IMG/VR virus record: IMGVR_UViG_3300037193_001441
Coordinates: 1 to 54,320 of that record
Length of the DNA stretch: 54,320 nt
From: a virus
Strand: one strand, 5' to 3'
Both the position numbers and the translations under genes were made by a program. Shown here in pieces: positions 40,101 through 46,389 of the stretch. The first letter of the stretch is position 1. Each line of letters begins with the position of its first letter. Below the pieces are notes generated by a model. It had not been told where the DNA came from. It worked only from the letters and a program-made list of their open reading frames with translations, and did not search any database.

Positions 40101-42208
40101 TGGCGATGTGGCTGCACGGCAAGGAGAACTGGGTGAAGAACCCGGCGACCTTCCGCGGCCGGATCGCGGCCAAGCTGCGCGGCGAGGAGTTCGACGCCAG
40201 CCAGGTCACGCACCACCTGGACATGCACGAGGTCATCGAGGGTATCGACCTGACTCGTTCGTTCATCCGGTCGGGCGTGACGCACACCGGGCTGTTCGTG
40301 GCGGGCATGATGGCCGGCGGCCTGGGTCTGAGCGGTGAGGACGACGAGGCCCGGAAGCGCCGGCTGATGGCGCAGCAGCAGGGACTCGGTGTCGTGTACG
40401 ATCCGCGTGACATCCGCAACGACTTCCGCAACGCAGAAGCGATGTACCTCGACTGGCTGCCGTACGGCACCGAGGCCAGCGGGATGCTCAACATGTACGC
40501 GCCCCACTGGATGCTCAAGCAGTTCGTCTCTCCGATGATGGGCATGGAGCGGTTCTTCCAGACCGGCGACTTCCGCCAGGTGATGTGGGGCTTCGAGGAT
40601 GCACTCGGTTCCTTCCCGCTGATCAACCAGCTCAGCTGGTCGGACGCCGTGGCCACGGCCGAGGCGCTCTCGCAGAACGCCAGCCAGGAGGCGCAGAAGG
40701 GTGGCGACACCGAGCTCATCACCTCGATGGGCTTCCTCGCCTCGGGCGTCGCCGTCTACGAGCGGATGCTGTTTGAGAACGCCTTCGTCAACGCGCTCTA
40801 CGTCGGCATGGACCGCTACGACCGCGACCCGTACGCGCTGCCGCTGCGGGACTCCGACGGCGAGCTGCAGCTCGACATCGAGGGCCAGGCCCGGAAGCAG
40901 GACATCGCGCTCGAGCAGTACCTCGACCCGATCTCCGGGCTGCCGAAGGAGGGCTACATGAGCCGCTCCAACCTCGACGCCCAGCTGCATGTCCTCACCG
41001 AGAACCGGGCCACGCTCGCCACGGCGATGTCGCTGTTCTCCGGGCTCGGCCCGGGCGAGGCGGACTGGTTCCGGTACTCCATGCCGATCAAGACGCGCGA
41101 GCAGGAGAAGCCGGTCGTCTCCCGCACTGAGGCCGAGCGGACCATCCAGAACCTCTTCTTTGCTGCGGGCGGTGCCGACGTCTTCACCCAGCAGGAGGCG
41201 GAGGCGATCATCAAGGCGCAGTACATGGCGCGCGGCGAGTGGTACGAGCCGGCCGAAGTCGAGCTCGAGGCCAAGGCACTCATCCAGCAGACCAAGGCTG
41301 CCGGTGTCAGCGCCGGGCTGAGCACCATCGACGCCGAGGGCCGCGAGCACCTGACGCTTGACGGCGCCAAGGCCGTGCTGCGCGGGCTGATGAAGACCCC
41401 GCTGACCGAGGACGACGAGTCGCTGCAGGGTATCTACATCACCTACGACATGCGCAACGAGATCCTGGCTGACTGGTCGAAGGACCTGATGCAGGAGGGC
41501 ATCAGCCTCGGGCTGACCAACACGCAGGCGTGGTACCGCATGAAGCGCGTGCTCAACGGCCCGAGCGAGGACCCCTCGGTCAAGGGCCTGGCGGACTACC
41601 TGTTCTCCGACAAGATCAGCTACGACGACACCCGCACCTACAACCAGCTGAACACGACGTACGTCATCGGGCCGGACGGCAAGCCGTGGGCCACGGGCTT
41701 CACGCGCGACGGGTTCTTCGGTGCGCTGGGCCTCAAGCCGCTGCAGCGCCAGATCGTGCCGGAGCAGAGCGGTCTCTCGCTCGACAGCCGCGGCAACGTG
41801 GTCGACTACATCAACGACGCGAACACCGGGCTGCGCGCGGTCGAGCTCGTCGACGAGAGCCGCAACGTCCCGACCGACAAGGAGATCGCGGAGGCGCTGG
41901 CCAAGGCGATCGAGGAGGCGCTCAAGGGCGACTACGCTCCGAGCGACGCCACCAAGACCACCTCGAGCGGTGGGTCCGGCTGGAAGAACTGGGGCGGCTA
42001 CGGAGGGTACGGCGGCTTCGGTTACGGCGGTGGCGGGGGCTACGGCGGCTACGCGAACTTCTCGAAGATGTACGCGCTGCCCGACGGCATCGTTCCCTAC
42101 GGCAACCAGATCCAGTTCATCAACACGTCGAACCCGATCCTCCGCCGTGCGGACATCCGCCGTGAGAGAGTTTGGTCTGAGCGGGGGAGGCTGAAGCAGT
42201 GGCAGTGA
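28172..42208 (+). CDS. Giant virion protein (~4,680 residues) with DYDGD RNA-polymerase-like motif
   Basis: I prefer GTG 28172 because GAGAGGGAG lies before it; the ATG at 28115 would give 4,697 residues. Residue numbers here count from 28115. Seen: a Pro/Ser-rich N-tail; a glycine-zipper stretch at about 247-288; coiled coils near 700-860; a beta-like stretch LLVPQVSAKLT...ISHAILPALR leading to GDYDGDKI at 953-960; long helical modules; and a Gly/Tyr-rich C-end at about 4618-4649. The DxDGD context resembles the catalytic barrel of RNA-polymerase beta-prime and of crAss-like phage virion polymerases. It lies directly before the portal. It is probably packaged and ejected; polymerase activity is inference, and no clear first barrel was found. 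Confidence 0.6.
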   Translation: MPDNYGSGTPSPTAPPSTPYAPSGLNQAADAARGYRSGATPYQSSYLGRYVTTQGLDDNAQSWYTGANQEGVNSGWDTGLVNTYITNWNKALEDGTAADYYNRDDATGFVTWEHTGTDPKTGEEVTRKFGDVYEDGKLIGNIYDQYDRNTANRMMAEFTLDARTKAEVYSSSDRDERLDREIQSVAESNKTGFEDMLSAQAFQGDVDKREAKLEDEGLFGLGNEVELFLGGGAGGAILGGGAGAAFGGPVGAGVGGTIGFLTGGTAAVLNQDALTEQAARAYEITRLSTETEGRIAGLFTGVHQWSGFGGKLISPLSNLTQGVYDAHQEGDGFNVENLVRSDGDAAFYKTDPQTGEREAPSWVRGLDVAATVGDSLLQFASPAGVAAYTAQMSGVITGEVGELATTGGKTFDYRTGEFDNIFTDDDGNFDPLSAAAGIGKVGIDVVQLGMVRGLAGGVASRQAYVTGEAAKAGPIASRLPLWMGGSRGLQAGQERVRAGGFSFTRNIADDTIVEGSKRATLGLLAPSEALGAMSARVLAQRTAGVKAGALTADDFYRAAQSMVSGERKIANAMVNAMGEGWEEGIQAVLEPVSHHAGIDWSEVGNNALYGFAAGLGMGMGFNARTPNADVRMMADANLARFMRGLPAITEGEWAGLTATEKRSQAQMSQAEKSTMRAAYQAFAENQANEATAGVAGTAKLLDAIQSEKDRALAKANPAMNGAYVITQIESAGRVDDNGVLLPDAMPADAVAASGRQVAKLLADHQRGAATRIGQIERDLRDIDARLGDASEEDAAELGTRRAELEKALRTTELELQWGQRLDGVLDRQMARVFDPNLDDDARVLAVNQTNQVLRQAFNRQVDIFTDPATGEVHTLSAEDKMALARAVSLRFIRDPQDQTGSFQLLVPQVSAKLTADNADAVLEISHAILPALRGDYDGDKIRQQNELILTDEEFTALRAGQGFVGAGASVNMGAPKWEAANVEALAGALVSNDQTLSNYAEGTLVAIGDAVRGHYANTIPASVLDGVLTEFYAEMRAGNPKARAALIDGLAANAGGAISEFATENLSNEWIWLDQLIVSRLQQFQEAYAKYRPSLGIDPTTGDATPIRRAPAEEVRERHVEAAATLGASMSNYLEGDTLFRMSQKLHYSTPNSQATSAVESWNEQNRGEIAQLALLYKELGQGVTGTDIENARAKDAITGRAWAALQRLADQMGQPVSVVANLQVLEVMESGDLTVNAQGGWQRHDDLYSTGKLVSVAQMLLRRSVQQDMRDKDSILSASPELQAKYARLLGMTRPGSKKKRTQMNAQKAFVELAGAQQMFTLLGEDADIFGPHLTVEQFVRYLQGMSESRRYQWRQKLRDHAAYLGREGKKDMPYSIDEYVTGAISEFQSVVDSVLAVAAGRVTLDPVTGETTGEYADRSRQASEDFTDAHRQIQETLRRFAPRQSGETTAEQVQRLMEANPESARALMALIPNSAANVVFQVREGEVFVSNWVYDMLAEPNAERAEMIYYRNVLMAEWQALGARSNANDEDSPSRRYDRLPRRMHRVMYRLMPTVQKDGGLQFERFFTELNKDGQTVEQFMRWVNTTPGVRGDETALLAWVDDVAEFDMDKAQGGWTQNLQGAERREALSALRRTSHNMLTDLAEEQAAENADIRTLAAIERVLDYDSGKSTTPPSKSDRDLHDRAAKALELAGETGIGIGPTAMLEQTLGAVRAFNGHSHTKGQNPENVNPDGALDAIRDAYDYSTNFERQLAALTSVNIDAVGNSMGELARDGVRTMDDHGRPVETMKPTVADLVRLMKDEETRPLARAMIFPQVMEKGLDGQIRPRLLVGKSLTSLLNRTSFKELYPKSDKLSLDAALRYLGMVETMARNEGGHFSVQRLANDLAIARTSAADHTLTAKEQHDLVVGAYYEIAQVLQASAGIASENFDPDNDPLESLLTEIRQAQRMARAGRVLGVAAADRKWAEGSIEELVNARAQEAELEIEQLLAALPQADSAEQAVIRERVSRVQARQAALRQRVDLLMSDDMAGQVVDMFSVDPKVGPSADKRKAITEYVLGHGNMMSRSTSTKLIQQKLRNKVLDGTYDSTIDPLTPKEWDALSRAVIAVYLDDVVSSGGVSVSPFPDADHSQDYRYYDTSFSYLVEPLLDRQGPLVKAAVKLHRYAGRQGAATDDKLVNLIDRTIFAEYSYGDWTSDIPLASIEANQRIDSASAAAAIAMAGNSPKRQAVISAATRRTYRVPGEELLSRTTVALATLTGSPFDDVVVTGPDGQPIPTVLAQLHNRFGRSVTARFTDNQGQQQEIDLLLEIPDTGRRFLYNQQAADSGYVELSPTRIGLALDQLATRYDIDPARVLVDIEFFHPASQPATPEWANNLFFEGTSFSLDADNYDSLNATLWFANESISPKAQAQALDASKLGKPALQVIKTSTAARREELEQGWQTDLTAVLMRKTQEMFEVDLGDGGLDIEFFNAVFKNMKLRHFVKMMGPDGQPMLHTAEQAIELQKTQPDMFAEAELWIPSDDVLRQLLGEQGTQGVQRVFDTDLNIDLHRVRPWTGSEAQLAAVQAQFAGTTPGAVAELEETRLVSRARQQLLVVRAQLDDRTRQQFDTRLQYFDRLREDIQLDRAVMRQRDKGGFSVSRNFAAAIEAGQRFLQAENIAFDWSTVAPFIGPRDRDGIIAGKLLLKDLEAALESSNEYRTGWVYAEGGKSEPPTGRLSKASLSAKDRKGMVVAPDDLVVVQLDSFEGDLALAKSRIDYFTNRGAIVVLGSSDGSADLRAEVAEYLDASNYERIAGSGWVFQPQTKSPRYQNQRARASTLTEVRGVSPRNHVAVFNVTDGIPIQENAGWIRPGNERLVSIAEQHNLVPVNAYVDFNVPATPGQIEATRTQLRGLDTAEGRQFLKDMAGAHLKPEEREAADASFDEAWGRLMQRFDAHDGTVLPQPRDEFGLGDIIPLVNTRGQLLLYRHGMKAPQGRWHVNQMLDLAEPESDYARNVAVYQSEREPAATIHRGEVVRFEASNQYGLRVELNVPLSEYGDKVQLEWNGMKFILAPMGENIRLPEHGMWPGWGLDIVVDAPSVLSKEATDGWVDNHRNAFAYFGIDFSGDLAEFFFPGQGHTETAKRDSLLLLERLNLQADRISVRDAQEILDSDSLLPAFQDQLVALSVGQENLVPSNWLNRLGDGTESARIARAMIAYLLTPGARVQDVLRSGGFTDTTTELDAQSLLMPRLFTQYFDNLPLTDPLRLELNARFNAQLKNPVPGEGYVLHPDFTFETKMADRSKSLRGFLQFAEAHSSGDNPVKNAMAAEGASRQTVSPHSAAIAYQATGAQTAFAATMTQAQEFAKGTGVTRLSTEATETGRAGVINPAAWDSLTRIPESDKSAANLWKNLTPGELARIDLASEAVVQFRQELRKTEQYGWTEEVQREYADLQRQIVLALGLKPKQKNLVDFWIRQMFGMPDGLSEDGQPVGNVSGKAAVEGARDILANVEDGYLPVVGAEVPLLHVHDLQAIYRANRSRSETQRWSPRESLAGKDRVATSWQDWVEVSLGSAMTSDNLFDPLYLLALDGHLHTYQRATTDLLDLPVSMDGKVTEMLMDEATGRLMSSLDPNVNLLAVDPVIIDTATATLDELLGGRRVNGKLVARSAPASEITKRRSDRRKWRAENGVPVPVPQSLKDLKRNGARFVDRSTKTNTLMRMLINLRVGTALLNPALYVSMGPEQWVRGSLDRISNILVGQSTTGMTAMGQSVIDAKRRAWADKVKAGDGFMSALYGQILEAPEAIGLTTRYTPDQLKKLNQLYETMGQRSDFRALVYKELMYLRPYEPGTGKIEKWLEGYARFGSKVQDPTWGMKGNTLARRYIEAALQHILATPTQNNITVDKLVAEMAVDPGFLQKNLPDAHTAASAAIAQIRSLKPTPISLALRGIYEPLSEHQNAAVNVFGNLVLKMPLLFSGYAVNVATTITGLQGASDFLAMWLHGKENWVKNPATFRGRIAAKLRGEEFDASQVTHHLDMHEVIEGIDLTRSFIRSGVTHTGLFVAGMMAGGLGLSGEDDEARKRRLMAQQQGLGVVYDPRDIRNDFRNAEAMYLDWLPYGTEASGMLNMYAPHWMLKQFVSPMMGMERFFQTGDFRQVMWGFEDALGSFPLINQLSWSDAVATAEALSQNASQEAQKGGDTELITSMGFLASGVAVYERMLFENAFVNALYVGMDRYDRDPYALPLRDSDGELQLDIEGQARKQDIALEQYLDPISGLPKEGYMSRSNLDAQLHVLTENRATLATAMSLFSGLGPGEADWFRYSMPIKTREQEKPVVSRTEAERTIQNLFFAAGGADVFTQQEAEAIIKAQYMARGEWYEPAEVELEAKALIQQTKAAGVSAGLSTIDAEGREHLTLDGAKAVLRGLMKTPLTEDDESLQGIYITYDMRNEILADWSKDLMQEGISLGLTNTQAWYRMKRVLNGPSEDPSVKGLADYLFSDKISYDDTRTYNQLNTTYVIGPDGKPWATGFTRDGFFGALGLKPLQRQIVPEQSGLSLDSRGNVVDYINDANTGLRAVELVDESRNVPTDKEIAEALAKAIEEALKGDYAPSDATKTTSSGGSGWKNWGGYGGYGGFGYGGGGGYGGYANFSKMYALPDGIVPYGNQIQFINTSNPILRRADIRRERVWSERGRLKQWQ

Positions 42209-42390
42209 AGCGATGGTTCCAGGAGAACCACAACATCGGGGAGTCGATGCTGTGGCTCCTGCTCGGGATCCCCACCGTCCTGTGGTGGAAAGAGTCCGTC
42301 CTGTGGGTCGCGCTCATGTCGATCTACGCCAACGCCAAGGCTGCGCACGCAGCGCATAACGCCAAGAAGTCTTCGGAGGAGTCGGAATGA
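42199..42390 (+). CDS. 63-residue membrane protein between the giant gene and portal
   Basis: GTG 42199 overlaps the end of the giant gene by ten bases and has GGGGGAGG upstream. Residues about 15-43 are hydrophobic, with SMLWLLLGIPTVLWW and ESVLWVALMSIYANA, forming one or two helices, followed by a basic/acidic tail. Small membrane proteins at this place are common in such phages; function unknown. The stop overlaps the portal start. Confidence 0.6.
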   Translation: MAVKRWFQENHNIGESMLWLLLGIPTVLWWKESVLWVALMSIYANAKAAHAAHNAKKSSEESE

Positions 42391-44333
42391 TGGGCGAGCA
42401 CGAGACGGTGAGGTCCTTCGAGGACTGGTACACGGGGTACTCCGTCGACGAGCGGACGGGCTGCCTCGAGTTCCGGAACATCTCCGAGTGGGGCGACATG
42501 ATCTGGCACAAGTACCAGGTCTACAAGCGGGAGATGGACCGCCGGGTGCAGAACTACACCGTGCTCGAGCAGCTGGCCGACGGCGAGGTGATCAGCCCCA
42601 AGCCGGACCTGCCGAACGTGAGCTCGGGCGAGACGGCCGGTCTCATCCGCCGCATCGCTCGGAACCTCGTGCAGAACGCGCCGAACGTCGAAGTGATCTC
42701 GAGGTTCAACGACGACACGGTCGAGGGGATCTTCTCCCGGCACATCCTCACCAGTCGGATCATCGGCTCGGACCAGTACTCCAACGACATGCAGCAGAAC
42801 CTGTTCGCGTCGACCAAGACCGCGCTGACGCTGGGCTTCGACTGCGTGGTGCCGGTGCTCCTGCAGGACGCGGCCAACGGCTGGCACATCAAGTACGACA
42901 CGATCCACTACCGCGACGTCTTCCCCGAGCCCGGCGTGAAGGACGTGCGCGATGCTCCGACTGTGTTCGTGCGTCGCTACCTCACCAAGGGCGAGGCCAT
43001 CCAGCTGATCAAGGACAACGCTCCGGGTTGGGACTGCAACGCGCTCAAGGCGCTCGTGAAGCACGGCCGCCCGCCGGCCCGCGAGGAGCAGTCGGTCGAC
43101 CACCAGACCCGCAAGCACCACATCATCCCCGACGGCTACGAGGTCATCACCTGGTACACCAGCACGGGCGAGCCGTTCCTCACCTTCTGCGGCCGGAGCA
43201 AGATGCTGCTCCGCATCGAGAAGAACAAGCACCCGCTCAAGCTGCACCCGGTCCACTTCCTCGTGCTCGAGAAGGACAGTCAGCAGCCGCTGGGTAAGAG
43301 CCAGGTCGAGCTGCTGATCGGACGCCAGGACTTCCAGGACCTGATGCTCAACGGCGCGATGAAGCTGTGGTACCGCAACATCAACCCGTCGATCATCGGT
43401 TACGGCGCGGTCAACTCCGTGCCCAACCTGTCGCCCGGCAAGTACACGCAGATCAGCAACCCGAATGCGAAGATCGAGCCGTTCGAGGTCAACACGCAGA
43501 CGCTGATGCAGTACGGCCAGATCAGCCAGCAGAATCTCGGCTCGATGGTCTCGATGATCGGCGCTGCCGACCAGCAGATGGCGACGCAGGCTGGCAACGG
43601 CATGAGCGCCACGCCGCAGGGTGTCGAGGCTCAGCAGGCCATGGTCGACATCACGACCAACAACTACCAGAAGGCGATCGAGTCTTTCTTCAGCCACTAC
43701 TGCTCCTACGCGCTGACGATCTACTTCCAGGAGCTGCAGGCCGTACGCAAGGTCACGCCGACGGCCGAGGCCCGGCTGAAGCTCCTGAAGGCCGGGCTGC
43801 CCACGGACAAGATCAACGACGACGGCAGCATCGACATCGACTACTCCAAGCTGGCCACGGAGTACTTCGTGCGCTGCGTGCCCGGCAGCCTGGTCGAGCT
43901 CGAGGACGAGAAGCAGCTGCGCATCCTGAACGAGCTGTTCGTCCCGCTGAGCCAGGCCATGCCCGCGATGGCCGCGGTGCAGGACCAGCAGATGCTGCAG
44001 CAGGCGACGCGCACCATGCAGTACATCATCGCCAAGCAGATCGAGCTCTCGGGCTCGCAGTCGGCCAAGGACCTCGGGCTGATCTGGAACGACGGCGACG
44101 TCGAGCAGGTCAACGAGCGCGACGCCCGCATCCAGGGTCTCGAGGAGCAGCTGGCCGGCGCCACGCTCCTCAGCGAGACCGAGGCGCAGATCCAGGCTGA
44201 GGCCATCCAGCAGCTGCAGGAGCAGGTCTCGCTCCTGGTCCAGAACAACCAGGCGCTGTACGAGAAGCTCGGTGTCTTCGAGCAGCAGCCTCAGGAGGAG
44301 CAGCCGCCGCCTCCTGTACAGCTCGCTCAGTAG
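42387..44333 (+). CDS. Portal protein
   Basis: The protein has 648 residues; ATG 42387 (or the next codon, 42390) has GGAGGAG a few bases before it. The N-terminal half has the mixed clip/wing character of portals with aromatic strands (IKYDTIHYRDVFPEPG); a central LLIGRQDFQDLMLNGAMKLW and QMATQAGNGMSATPQGVEAQ, rich in Gln/Met and followed by a long helix, is a recognised portal feature. The C-terminus is a Gln/Glu-rich barrel-like helix ending in a Pro-rich tail. It precedes the major capsid candidate, as expected. Confidence 0.8.
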   Translation: MMGEHETVRSFEDWYTGYSVDERTGCLEFRNISEWGDMIWHKYQVYKREMDRRVQNYTVLEQLADGEVISPKPDLPNVSSGETAGLIRRIARNLVQNAPNVEVISRFNDDTVEGIFSRHILTSRIIGSDQYSNDMQQNLFASTKTALTLGFDCVVPVLLQDAANGWHIKYDTIHYRDVFPEPGVKDVRDAPTVFVRRYLTKGEAIQLIKDNAPGWDCNALKALVKHGRPPAREEQSVDHQTRKHHIIPDGYEVITWYTSTGEPFLTFCGRSKMLLRIEKNKHPLKLHPVHFLVLEKDSQQPLGKSQVELLIGRQDFQDLMLNGAMKLWYRNINPSIIGYGAVNSVPNLSPGKYTQISNPNAKIEPFEVNTQTLMQYGQISQQNLGSMVSMIGAADQQMATQAGNGMSATPQGVEAQQAMVDITTNNYQKAIESFFSHYCSYALTIYFQELQAVRKVTPTAEARLKLLKAGLPTDKINDDGSIDIDYSKLATEYFVRCVPGSLVELEDEKQLRILNELFVPLSQAMPAMAAVQDQQMLQQATRTMQYIIAKQIELSGSQSAKDLGLIWNDGDVEQVNERDARIQGLEEQLAGATLLSETEAQIQAEAIQQLQEQVSLLVQNNQALYEKLGVFEQQPQEEQPPPPVQLAQ

Positions 44334-44464
44334 GTATAGAGATCAAACAATGTGTACCTACTTAGCCGACTTCCGGAGCGTCAGCTCACGAAAGAGTTGC
44401 GCAACCACTTACGGTTGCACCGCCAGCGCCTGAGGTTTCAGGCCGAACAACGAGGAGGAGCGAC
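44334..44464 (+). promoter_or_regulatory. Leader of the major capsid gene
   Basis: The 131-bp gap is less GC-rich than its neighbours and carries several dyads: TAGGTA...TACCTA around 44331-44362, GTTGCGCAACCACTTACGGTTGCAC repeats around 44395-44420, and the hairpin GCCTGA-GGTT-TCAGGC at 44428-44443, followed by CGAGGAGGAGCGAC before the ATG. A separate strong capsid promoter or an RNA processing site is likely. No standard promoter sequence is convincing. Confidence 0.45.
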
Positions 44465-46087
44465 ATGGTCGCACCAGTCCAGAAGGACAGCCTGACCGAC
44501 TACCAGGTCGCTCTGGCCACGTACCTTCGCATCACCAGCCCGGTGGCCGGCATGTTCACCGGGTCGGAGATCAAGCCGAACCCGAACGCCCGGTCCATCC
44601 GCGTGCCCGACATCCGGGTCGACGACTACATCGTCGACGCCGAGATCGGCCGCATCGGCGCCGACCACTACTCCGGCTCGGAGTTCACCGGCGAGTGGAA
44701 GAACGGCGTGCCGCCGATCGAGTGGCGCACCTACTCCATGAGCCGCCACCGCGCCTTCGGCTTCACGGTGTTCGACGAGCAGCTGCGCTACTCGCCCATC
44801 AAGAACATCGTGCAGGAGTACACCGGCCGCAAGATGCAGACGACCGTGGTCCGCGACCACGACAAGTACTGCCTCCTCGCGGCGGTCTCCGGCCACATGA
44901 CCGGCAAGCTCGTCCCTCGTACCTCGGCGGACGCGGTCGGCCCGGTCACCCCGGACGCGCACCGGATCTCCTGCACCGGCAACGCGGCGGACTACAAGTG
45001 GATCGCGGAGCCCGGCGAGGACTTCGACAACCAGATCCAGCCGTCCTTCGCCACGATCACCGGCATGGAGCTGGACGACGCCGATCCGCTCACCACGCTC
45101 GACGCGCTGACGCTGCTGTTCTCGGACAACTGGTTCGACAGCAACTTCGGCAACTCCGAGCGCTTCCTGCTCATCACCTCCGCCCTCGAGCTCGTGTTCA
45201 TCAACGACCTCATCGACAAGGGCGCCGGGACCGAGTCGGCGTTCAAGCTCCTGAAGGACGGGGACATCTCCGGCGCTCAGGCGAACGGCTACCTCGGCAC
45301 CCTCAAGGGCTCGTGGAAGCTCGTGAAGATCCACCCGGAGTTCCTGCCGAAGGTCTTCGTCGACGCCAACCTGGTCGTCGACCCGGTCGCCAAGACCGGT
45401 GACGCCGGCCGGACGCTCAAGCAGGTCGTGGCGCTGGCCACGTACAAGAACGCGATCCAGACCTACGAGCACTTCAGCGAGCGGCGTCAGCAGGACGGTG
45501 GCACCCGCTTCAAGGGCACGGAGTACGTGCAGGACTTCTCCTACGACTGCTGGGTCATCGACCAGCTGTCCGAGGGCGTCGTCCCGCTCTTCCTCCCGGC
45601 CGCCCCGACCAACCTCCAGGTCGTCGACGACAGCTTCGACTACGTCGCCACCAAGGTCGCCGCGGCTCGCGCCCAGCTCAGCGTCTCCCCGGAGACCTAC
45701 CCGCTGTCGGGTGCCGAGACGCTCAAGTCCCGGCCCGAGTGGTTCCACGCGCCGTACGAGAGCACGACCGCTCTCGACGAGTCGCTCACGGTCCAGGAGA
45801 CCGGCGACATCGCGCACCGGAACCCGATCCTCGACGAGGACAACGCGGTCGACGCTGCCGACATCGAGGGTCTGCAGCAGGAGATCATCGACGGCGCGAC
45901 GGCCTACTCCGACGCGCTGGCGCTGGCAGTCAACGCCAACGTCAAGGTCGGGGACAAGGTGTTCAACACCACCGACGCGGGCACCACGGTCGCCGGAGAC
46001 GACGACCTCATGGACGCCCTCGACGTGGGCGAGTCCACCGCGTTCGGTTCCGGCGGCACGGCCGGCACGGTCGAGCGCATCGTCTGA
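44465..46087 (+). CDS. Major capsid protein candidate
   Basis: The product is 540 residues with a very strong ribosome site (CGAGGAGGAGCGAC). Position right after the portal, its own leader, uniform codon use and lack of membrane or catalytic motifs fit the major head protein. Internal features include RYSPIKNIVQEYTGRKMQTT (long spine-like helix), FVDANLVVDPV and GTEYVQDFSYDCWVIDQL, then an acidic C-terminal domain of about 130 residues that may be decoration. HK97-fold assignment is by context; I cannot name a specific family. Confidence 0.72.
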   Translation: MVAPVQKDSLTDYQVALATYLRITSPVAGMFTGSEIKPNPNARSIRVPDIRVDDYIVDAEIGRIGADHYSGSEFTGEWKNGVPPIEWRTYSMSRHRAFGFTVFDEQLRYSPIKNIVQEYTGRKMQTTVVRDHDKYCLLAAVSGHMTGKLVPRTSADAVGPVTPDAHRISCTGNAADYKWIAEPGEDFDNQIQPSFATITGMELDDADPLTTLDALTLLFSDNWFDSNFGNSERFLLITSALELVFINDLIDKGAGTESAFKLLKDGDISGAQANGYLGTLKGSWKLVKIHPEFLPKVFVDANLVVDPVAKTGDAGRTLKQVVALATYKNAIQTYEHFSERRQQDGGTRFKGTEYVQDFSYDCWVIDQLSEGVVPLFLPAAPTNLQVVDDSFDYVATKVAAARAQLSVSPETYPLSGAETLKSRPEWFHAPYESTTALDESLTVQETGDIAHRNPILDEDNAVDAADIEGLQQEIIDGATAYSDALALAVNANVKVGDKVFNTTDAGTTVAGDDDLMDALDVGESTAFGSGGTAGTVERIV

Positions 46088-46095
46088 TCCACTCG

Positions 46096-46126
46096 AGGCG
46101 GGCGCTGGCAATCCCGGCGCCCGCCT
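46096..46126 (+). terminator. U-less hairpin after the major capsid gene
   Basis: A 10-bp perfect stem (AGGCGGGCGC at 46096-46105 with GCGCCCGCCT at 46117-46126) eight bases after the capsid stop, without a strong U-run (TTGGGG). A possible partial terminator or stability element for the capsid mRNA. Confidence 0.5.
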
Positions 46127-46159
46127 TGGGGCAGGCCCAACCACGACGGAGGAACAGAC

Positions 46160-46324
46160 ATGGACCAGCTCATCGAGCTTCTGCAGCAGATCCAGGAGCT
46201 TGCCGGAGTCGCCATCGACGCGCTGCAGGGTGCGGCGGGCGAGACCGGCGGCGAGATGTCCGGCGGCGAGGGCGGTGGTGAGGGTGGCGGTCCTCCGCCT
46301 CCCGAGCAGCCGCCGGCCAGCTGA
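46160..46324 (+). CDS. 54-residue acidic Gly/Pro-rich protein
   Basis: ATG 46160 follows GGAGGAACAGAC. An amphipathic helix (DQLIELLQQIQELAGVAID) precedes a flexible tail of Gly, Glu and Pro. It could be a small decoration or head-associated protein; no family is recognised. It is bounded by two U-less hairpins. Confidence 0.6.
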   Translation: MDQLIELLQQIQELAGVAIDALQGAAGETGGEMSGGEGGGEGGGPPPPEQPPAS

Positions 46325-46335
46325 ACGATGACCAT

Positions 46336-46374
46336 GAGAACGCCGGGCCCACGGGAGCAGGGTCCGGCGTTCTC
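46336..46374 (+). terminator. U-less 15-bp hairpin (plus strand)
   Basis: Stem of 14 pairs plus one G-T (GAGAACGCCGGGCCC at 46336-46350 with GGGTCCGGCGTTCTC at 46360-46374), loop of nine bases. It closes the capsid unit before the lysis genes. No U-run follows, as for the minus-strand hairpins. Confidence 0.55.
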
Positions 46375-46389
46375 TACGAAGGGCACGTG

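Noticed and set aside
42061-42357. Minus-strand frames opposite the 3' end of the giant gene
   Set aside because: They lie over coding sequence of the giant and membrane genes, have no ribosome site and show only shadow composition.
44438-46144. 568-residue minus-strand frame opposite the major capsid gene
   Set aside because: Shadow composition and no start signal; the capsid gene has a strong ribosome site and its own leader.
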